NCBI GenBank assembly: GCA_963971225.1
Contig: OZ020270.1
Span: 14,619,817 to 14,683,816 of the forward strand
DNA length: 64,000 nt
Source: Melieria omissa
Taxonomy: Eukaryota; Arthropoda; Insecta; Diptera; Ulidiidae
Direction: 5' to 3'
The notes beneath the pieces are model-generated. The model did not search any database, had not been told where the DNA came from, and saw only the letters and a list, made by a program, of their open reading frames with translations. The position numbers were made by a program, and so were the translations under genes. Below, in pieces: positions 59,290 through 64,000 of the stretch. The stretch's first letter is position 1. Each line of letters opens with the position of its first letter.

Positions 59290-61824
59290 TCAGTCAAGGG
59301 GAAACCAGTTCGACCTCTTAATGAAGGAGAGCAGATTCGAGATTTCGACTTTCGCTGCGCAAGCCAGGTCTGTCAGGAACCTTGACCCCAAGGTGCGGAG
59401 TCGGCGTTCCTGCAGAGCCGGGCAGTGGCACAGGAAGTGTTGTATCGTTTCTACTTCTTCTTCATCTCCACAGCTACGGCAGACATCACCGGACGAGAGG
59501 CGCCATTTGGTAAGCATAGATCCAATAGCGCAGTGTCCGGTGATGACTCCAACGAGCTGTCGAATAGACGTACGACTCCGGGATAGTACGAATCGTGTTT
59601 TCGTCAAAGAGAGGGAGGGCCACAGTGCCCGGCAGGTGCCGCAGTCGGTCCTGGTACGCCATGACGACTCAATTTCCTTTTTGGTCAACCTGTCAATATA
59701 CATGTACAGGGCAGATATCGGAGGAAACACAGAGGTATCCACTTCGGTGGCAGACAAAGCCACCCCTTTTCTTGCCATCTCGTCCGCTGCTTCGTTCCCT
59801 GCCACTCCTGAGTGGCCCGGAACCCAACAGAGAGTGACCTGGTGGTGCCCAATGCCTTGAAGTGCGGTGCGACACCTCTGCACTACCTTTGATTTCACAA
59901 CAACTGATTCCAGCGCTCTAAGCGCCGCCTGACTATCCACGAAAATTGTGACATCTGTGGGTGGTAACCCACTGTCACGGATAAGTTCGGCAGCCTTCCA
60001 AATTGCATAGATCTCTGCTTGGAAAATACTGCAGAGGTCCGGCAGTCTGAATGACATGCGTGTCTGCAGTACATCGGAGTAGAGACCAGCTCCAGTACCT
60101 TCCTCCATTTTGGAGCCGTCGGTGAAAACGGTGATAGAAGCGTCTCTCATCGCACCTGTCACCTCCCATTCCTCCCTTGTGGGATATGAGGCTAGTGCTC
60201 GCGTGTCGAAATCCAGGTATGGGATCAGATAGTCCGTGCAGGAATCCACCTGATAACCGATATCCGACTTTGCGAAAGACTTTAGAATTCCAGAGTGCCC
60301 ATAAGCGTGTTGCCTCCACAAGTTGGCTTCCCTCAATCTGAGAGCGCCTTTAGCAGCGCAACACTTAATGAACTGCTCAATGGGGTGGAGGTGTAAGATC
60401 ACCTCCAGCCCGGCCTGGGGGGTGCTTTTGACAGTGCCTGCTATTCCCATAGCCGCTAGTCTCTGCACCTTCGTCAGTTTCGTTACCAGGGTCTTGGTGC
60501 CCGTAGCCGGCCACCAGACAATGGCTCCGTAACTTAGGATCGGCCGTATAATCGCAGTGTACATCCAATGAACGATAGTCGGCTGCAATCCCCACTTTTT
60601 CCCGAAAGTCCTTTTACAAATGTAAAAAGCATTCAGGCTCTTTTTCACCCGCTCTTCCACATTGCGCCCCCAAGAGAGCTTGGAGTCAAGTATGGTGCCA
60701 AGGTATTTAGCCTCGGGTGATAGGGTGAGAGTAGTGCCGCCAAGTTTAGGCAGCTCAAACTTCGGTATTTTGTATTTCCGGGTGAACAGTACCAAAACAG
60801 TCTTAGAGGGATTAACCCCTAGACCGTTAAGCTCTGCCCACCTGGAAAGTTCCTTTAGAGCAGACTCCATGAGATCACTGATTGTGGACAGGAATCTTCC
60901 AGGGATCAGGATAGTGACGTCGTCTGCATATGCTACTACTCGTAGCCTCCTGGTTTCGAAGATCTCGAAGATGCTATTTACTACAAGGAGCCACAGCAGA
61001 GGCGAAAGAACACCCCCTTGTGGTGTGCCCCTTGTAGTAAGTTTCCTAACTGAGCATAGGCCTAGGTTAGAGTGGACCCTTCTGCTACTGAGCATGTCCC
61101 TGGTCCACTTTACCACCTTCTCATGAACTTCGAACTTTCTAAGTGCGTTGATTATAGCCTCCAAGGTAACGTTATTAAAGGCTCCCTCGATATCGAGGAA
61201 AGCGGCTAACGTGTACTCCTTAGAGTTCAGCGATCTTTCGATCGTCTGAACGACCTCATGCAGGGCGCTGTCGACAGATTTTCCCCTGCAATACGCATGT
61301 TGCGCCTTGCAGAGTCCTCTGGACTGTGCCACTTCTCTAATATAGACGTCTACCAGCCGTTCAAGAGTCTTAAGTAAGAACGATGAAAGGCTGATCGGTC
61401 TGTAATCTTTTGCTGTTAAGTGGTTCACTTTCCCTGCTTTGGGAATGAACACCACCCTAACCTCCTTCCAGGCACGTGGGACATATCCTTGTTGGAGAGA
61501 TCCACGAAAGATTCTCGTCAGGACCTTAACCACCGCCTCCTTAGACCATTGTAGCATAGCAGGAATGACACCATCAGGGCCCGGGGATTTATACGGGCTG
61601 AAGGAGTCAATTGCCCATGCCACCTTGGCTTCGCTAATTATCCTCTGAACTAGACCATCCGGTTGCGGTGTTTGTTGCCTATGCGACGTGGTCGCCTCAG
61701 CAACATCCGTGCATCCAGGAAAGTGAGTGTTCATGAGGATCTCAAGAAGTTCCTCCCTCGACTCCGTCCATGATCCATCAGATTTCCTGATGCTGCCAGG
61801 GGTGTGTGAAACCCCGGCTAGCAC
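59290..61824 (-). CDS. Loa LINE ORF2: RT, RNase H, zinc-finger tail (frameshifted from EN)
   Basis: 844 residues. RT: YKSPGPDGVIPAML, VVFIPKAGKVNHL, FLDIEGAFNNVTL (motif A), RGTPQGGVLSPLLWLLVVNS and the catalytic VVAYADDVTILI. RNase H: VFTDGSKMEEGTGAG, FQAEIYAIWKAA, IFVDSQAALRALE and CWVPGHSGVAGNEAADEMAR. Tail: CRSCGDEEEVETIQHFLCHC. The start Met is inside the original ORF2; the frame connects to the endonuclease only through a one-base shift near 61812. RNase H in LINEs is typical of the Loa/I/R1 groups. Confidence 0.93.
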   Translation of the reverse strand: MLAGVSHTPGSIRKSDGSWTESREELLEILMNTHFPGCTDVAEATTSHRQQTPQPDGLVQRIISEAKVAWAIDSFSPYKSPGPDGVIPAMLQWSKEAVVKVLTRIFRGSLQQGYVPRAWKEVRVVFIPKAGKVNHLTAKDYRPISLSSFLLKTLERLVDVYIREVAQSRGLCKAQHAYCRGKSVDSALHEVVQTIERSLNSKEYTLAAFLDIEGAFNNVTLEAIINALRKFEVHEKVVKWTRDMLSSRRVHSNLGLCSVRKLTTRGTPQGGVLSPLLWLLVVNSIFEIFETRRLRVVAYADDVTILIPGRFLSTISDLMESALKELSRWAELNGLGVNPSKTVLVLFTRKYKIPKFELPKLGGTTLTLSPEAKYLGTILDSKLSWGRNVEERVKKSLNAFYICKRTFGKKWGLQPTIVHWMYTAIIRPILSYGAIVWWPATGTKTLVTKLTKVQRLAAMGIAGTVKSTPQAGLEVILHLHPIEQFIKCCAAKGALRLREANLWRQHAYGHSGILKSFAKSDIGYQVDSCTDYLIPYLDFDTRALASYPTREEWEVTGAMRDASITVFTDGSKMEEGTGAGLYSDVLQTRMSFRLPDLCSIFQAEIYAIWKAAELIRDSGLPPTDVTIFVDSQAALRALESVVVKSKVVQRCRTALQGIGHHQVTLCWVPGHSGVAGNEAADEMARKGVALSATEVDTSVFPPISALYMYIDRLTKKEIESSWRTRTDCGTCRALWPSLSLTKTRFVLSRSRTSIRQLVGVITGHCAIGSMLTKWRLSSGDVCRSCGDEEEVETIQHFLCHCPALQERRLRTLGSRFLTDLACAAKVEISNLLSFIKRSNWFPLD

Positions 61825-62920
61825 CTAGTCTGGCGGCCTCGTTAACATTGTCGAGGGATTCACAGTAATTCCTCCAATCATCCCGCTTGGCCGCCCTAAT
61901 AGTTTTCTTAAACTTATTAAAGCTAGCCTTGTAGGCTCCCCAGTCTTCTTCAGTTTGACTAAGCTTAGCCTTATTGAAGAGACGCCTAGTATCTGTCCTC
62001 AGTTGCCTTAGCTCTGGGGTCCACCAAACTGCGTTGGTTTTCCGTGGAGCTCGACTTTTTGGACACGATTTCTTGAAAGATGTATTAAGAACTTTCGTTA
62101 AAAGACTAACTGACCTGTCAATGTTGGGTCTTTCAAAGGTAGCTGTCGCCTTGCGCGACGCCAGTTTTTCGGAAACTAGTGCACTGAATCTAGGCCAGTT
62201 AGTCTTTCTCGGATTCCTATAGGCTGGTGGACTCCCCATCTTCATGGCCACGGAAAAGACTATCCGGTTGTGGTCCGAAAACGAACATTCCGTCAGTACT
62301 TTCCAGTCGACCACAGAGATGGTACTAGAGTCGGTAACCAAGGTTATATCTATAACTTCTTCCCTAACCCTGTTATGGAAGGTTGGCGTATTGCCCCTAT
62401 TACATAGCATAAGGTTAGAATTAAGAAGAAACTCAACAATGGACTCACCCCTGCTGTTGGTGCCGGAACTTCCCCACTGAACGTGATGCGCGTTGGCGTC
62501 ACACCCGATGATGAGATTAAGTCTCCGTGATCGGGCGTGCGCAACAAGGTCCCGGACCTCCTTTGGCGGTGGTTCCTCTCCTTCGAATGGCATGTATGCG
62601 GACGAAAGGATAAGGTCATGCCCCTCCATTCGCTCACATGCAGCCACACACAGGTCACCAGTACTGTATTGAGACAAGAGAAACATATTAATGTACTTTC
62701 TATAAACAATACAGGCTCGTATCTTACCTTCACCACGCGAATGAAGTACTCTGAATTGACTTGACCCCAATCCACAAACACTGTCTCTGACGAGCCAGGG
62801 TTCCTGGATTAAGGCCAAGTCAACCTCCTCCTCCTCCAGGAATTGCATAAGATCGTGGGTGGCGGCCTTAGAGTGGTGCAGGTTTATCTGCACTACCTTC
62901 AGCCTTTCCCTGTGTGGCAC
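61778..62920 (-). CDS. Loa LINE ORF2: AP endonuclease part
   Basis: 380 residues starting MPHRERLKVVQINLHHSKAA. Endonuclease motifs: LALIQEPWLVRDS (metal-binding Glu), LIIGCDANAHHVQWGSSGTN, REEVIDITLVT and SFSDHNRIVFSV. A linker with WWTPELRQLRTDTRRLFNKA follows. It ends after ASRGFTHPWQHQEI by a frameshift relative to RT. The ATG at 62920 overlaps the ORF1 end (62868) by 53 bp in another frame, so ORF2 probably starts by reinitiation or frameshifting. Confidence 0.9.
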   Translation of the reverse strand: MPHRERLKVVQINLHHSKAATHDLMQFLEEEEVDLALIQEPWLVRDSVCGLGSSQFRVLHSRGEGKIRACIVYRKYINMFLLSQYSTGDLCVAACERMEGHDLILSSAYMPFEGEEPPPKEVRDLVAHARSRRLNLIIGCDANAHHVQWGSSGTNSRGESIVEFLLNSNLMLCNRGNTPTFHNRVREEVIDITLVTDSSTISVVDWKVLTECSFSDHNRIVFSVAMKMGSPPAYRNPRKTNWPRFSALVSEKLASRKATATFERPNIDRSVSLLTKVLNTSFKKSCPKSRAPRKTNAVWWTPELRQLRTDTRRLFNKAKLSQTEEDWGAYKASFNKFKKTIRAAKRDDWRNYCESLDNVNEAARLGASRGFTHPWQHQEI

Positions 62921-63998
62921 GCTCCTTATTGGGGAAACGAGCTTTCAAGGAACCCAAACCGAACTTGACAATACCAGAGGAGTCTCGCAGATGACTTAAG
63001 GACGGTTGGTCAACAGCGACCACGAGGTCCTTACCCGTCTCGTTTTTGCTAGTAGTGGAGGAAATTACTCTCCACTCTCCAGTGTTAAGGCCGCTGTTCT
63101 GCCGACCTATCAGCTTCAACGTGTCGGCATCCTCCATGACTGGAGGGGGGACCCACAGTGTTACGATAGGTCGGAGAGGCAATCGGTCGCGAGGTATAAC
63201 CTCGAGTTTTGCCCCCTGCCAGAGAGGCTCAAGACCGCCGATCGTGCGCACCAGGAAGTCAAGTGACTGCCTGTTGCCACAACCGACGATCTTTACGCCC
63301 CTCTGCCAGCCAGCGCCGTCGAAGTCGATCTCGTCGTCCGCCGCCCCGAGCATCGCTCGCAGAATGCGCGCCTCAACAGAGAGCCAGTTTTCCGGACGAA
63401 TTTTCCCATCGGGATCGCTCCGGTCCACTACGGCAATCTGTAGCTCCTGTGGAGAGGAGAAGCTCGCTGAGGGTTTCAGCCTTTTCCCCTCCCCTGTAGG
63501 CTGATCGTCCCCCGATCTACCCCGTTTGACCGCCTTTTCCACTGCGGTGGAAGTGGGCTTTGTCGAGGTGGATGGCTTCTGATCAGCCTTCCGTACTGAC
63601 GAGGCAGCCGTGGCACTGTTTCCAGGCTTCGCCGCCCCTCCTCTGTCCGGTCGTACAGCTGTAGCGGCCGTGGCCCTAATACCAAGCTTTGCCGCCGTTG
63701 CTGTACCACTAGTCGACTCTGCAGCAGTGGCGCTGTCTCCAGGCGTTGCTGCAGTAGTCGATGTCGTAGCACCAGAAATCGCCGCCTGCTTCTTTTCGTA
63801 TTTTGCAACGATTTTCTGGTGCTTCTTAACTAGGTCTTTCTCCTTGTCAGACAAGGGTACTGAACCTTTGTTCACTTTGCGAAGGAAAGCAAGTGAGCGC
63901 CGGTAGCCATTTCTGGCTTTTTTCGCAGCACTGCTCGCCTTACTTTCCCCCGCCAAGGACGTTCCAGGAGTGGAACCGGTGGCCGCAGGTTCGTCCAT
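62868..63998 (-). CDS. Loa LINE ORF1 protein, DUF4780-like
   Basis: 376 residues starting MDEPAATGSTPGTSLAGESK two bases from the window edge. The first half is basic and low-complexity with Ala/Thr/Ser/Gly-rich repeats (SATAAESTSGTATAAKLGIR). The second half contains a DUF4780-like domain, LPLRPIVTLWVPPPVMEDAD and LIGRQNSGLNTGEWRV, found in ORF1 proteins of Loa-type LINEs. No CCHC knuckles. It probably binds element RNA. The start is the first ATG visible; upstream sequence is not available. Confidence 0.8.
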   Translation of the reverse strand: MDEPAATGSTPGTSLAGESKASSAAKKARNGYRRSLAFLRKVNKGSVPLSDKEKDLVKKHQKIVAKYEKKQAAISGATTSTTAATPGDSATAAESTSGTATAAKLGIRATAATAVRPDRGGAAKPGNSATAASSVRKADQKPSTSTKPTSTAVEKAVKRGRSGDDQPTGEGKRLKPSASFSSPQELQIAVVDRSDPDGKIRPENWLSVEARILRAMLGAADDEIDFDGAGWQRGVKIVGCGNRQSLDFLVRTIGGLEPLWQGAKLEVIPRDRLPLRPIVTLWVPPPVMEDADTLKLIGRQNSGLNTGEWRVISSTTSKNETGKDLVVAVDQPSLSHLRDSSGIVKFGLGSLKARFPNKERATQGKAEGSADKPAPL

Positions 63999-64000
63999 CT

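Larger units (their letters stand above)
59172..64000 (-). mobile_element. Loa-clade LINE, near full length
   Basis: Minus-strand element that runs off the right edge. It has ORF1 (63998-62868), ORF2 endonuclease (62920-61778) and RT/RNase H (61824-59290), and a 3' UTR ending CCCTACCTAACCTAACC. Only one lesion is visible: an extra base near 61812 that separates endonuclease from RT. The 5' UTR lies outside the window. It inserted into, or next to, the mariner fragment. Confidence 0.9.

Noticed and set aside
63006..63906. Plus-strand Arg/Ser-rich ORFs opposite the Loa ORF1
   Set aside because: Low-complexity antisense frames of a GC-rich coding region.

Overview
The window is eukaryotic and made almost entirely of transposable elements (TEs). 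The content points to a fly, most likely a higher dipteran such as a tephritid or a relative. It holds Loa-type LINEs with an RNase H domain, a Jockey-type LINE, Gypsy LTR elements including env-bearing errantiviruses whose LTRs run AGTTA...TAACT, a Copia remnant, mariner, Tigger/pogo, hAT and Harbinger-type DNA elements, and GT-AG introns. I recognise no single-copy host gene. The exact species cannot be read from the sequence.

Layout. 1-8.9 kb: decayed minus-strand genes of two multicopy arthropod protein families. The larger one (start codon 7761, end 1145) is broken by a complete 4.4-kb hAT element (3323-7749, 8-bp duplication TTGATTAT) and a mariner scrap. Spliced, the hAT element still encodes an apparently intact transposase of about 872 residues. 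8.9-11.3 kb: a degraded minus-strand LTR element with two 235-bp LTRs and a pogo-like MITE inside. 11.5-15.9 kb: a DNA element with diverged terminal inverted repeats of about 130 bp, a second element nested inside it, and two coding remnants of unknown family.

15.95-32.9 kb: a Tigger element whose transposase ORF was split by an errantivirus (16491-30660, GGCG duplication). The errantivirus was in turn invaded by a young plus-strand Gypsy element (16675-22619, GTAT duplication, intact Gag and Pol), a Jockey-type LINE and a mariner. A tRNA-derived SINE sits in the Tigger 3' part. 33.6-34.3 kb: a hAT-type MITE. 34.8-41.9 kb: a very young minus-strand errantivirus (LTRs differ at one base in 437, TATA duplication) with gag, pol and env.

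42.0-48.8 kb: a long-inverted-repeat element containing a hAT element (8-bp duplication ACCCACGG), which itself carries a 5'-truncated Loa LINE and a Harbinger-type MITE. 48.8-50.1 kb: an unclassified 1.3-kb element with perfect 30-bp terminal inverted repeats, a 7-bp duplication and tRNA-like modules; it is the best candidate for something undescribed. 51.4-56.7 kb: a Copia remnant split by a decayed Loa LINE. 57.3-58.8 kb: a LINE 3' fragment with a solo Gypsy LTR. 58.8-59.2 kb: a mariner scrap. 59.2-64.0 kb: a nearly full-length minus-strand Loa LINE (ORF1 with DUF4780-like domain, endonuclease, RT, RNase H).

The genes do not form a pathway. They record successive insertions, and target-site duplications and rejoined reading frames fix the order for several layers. 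The architecture resembles TE-dense heterochromatin or a piRNA-cluster-like graveyard, but that reading is inference.
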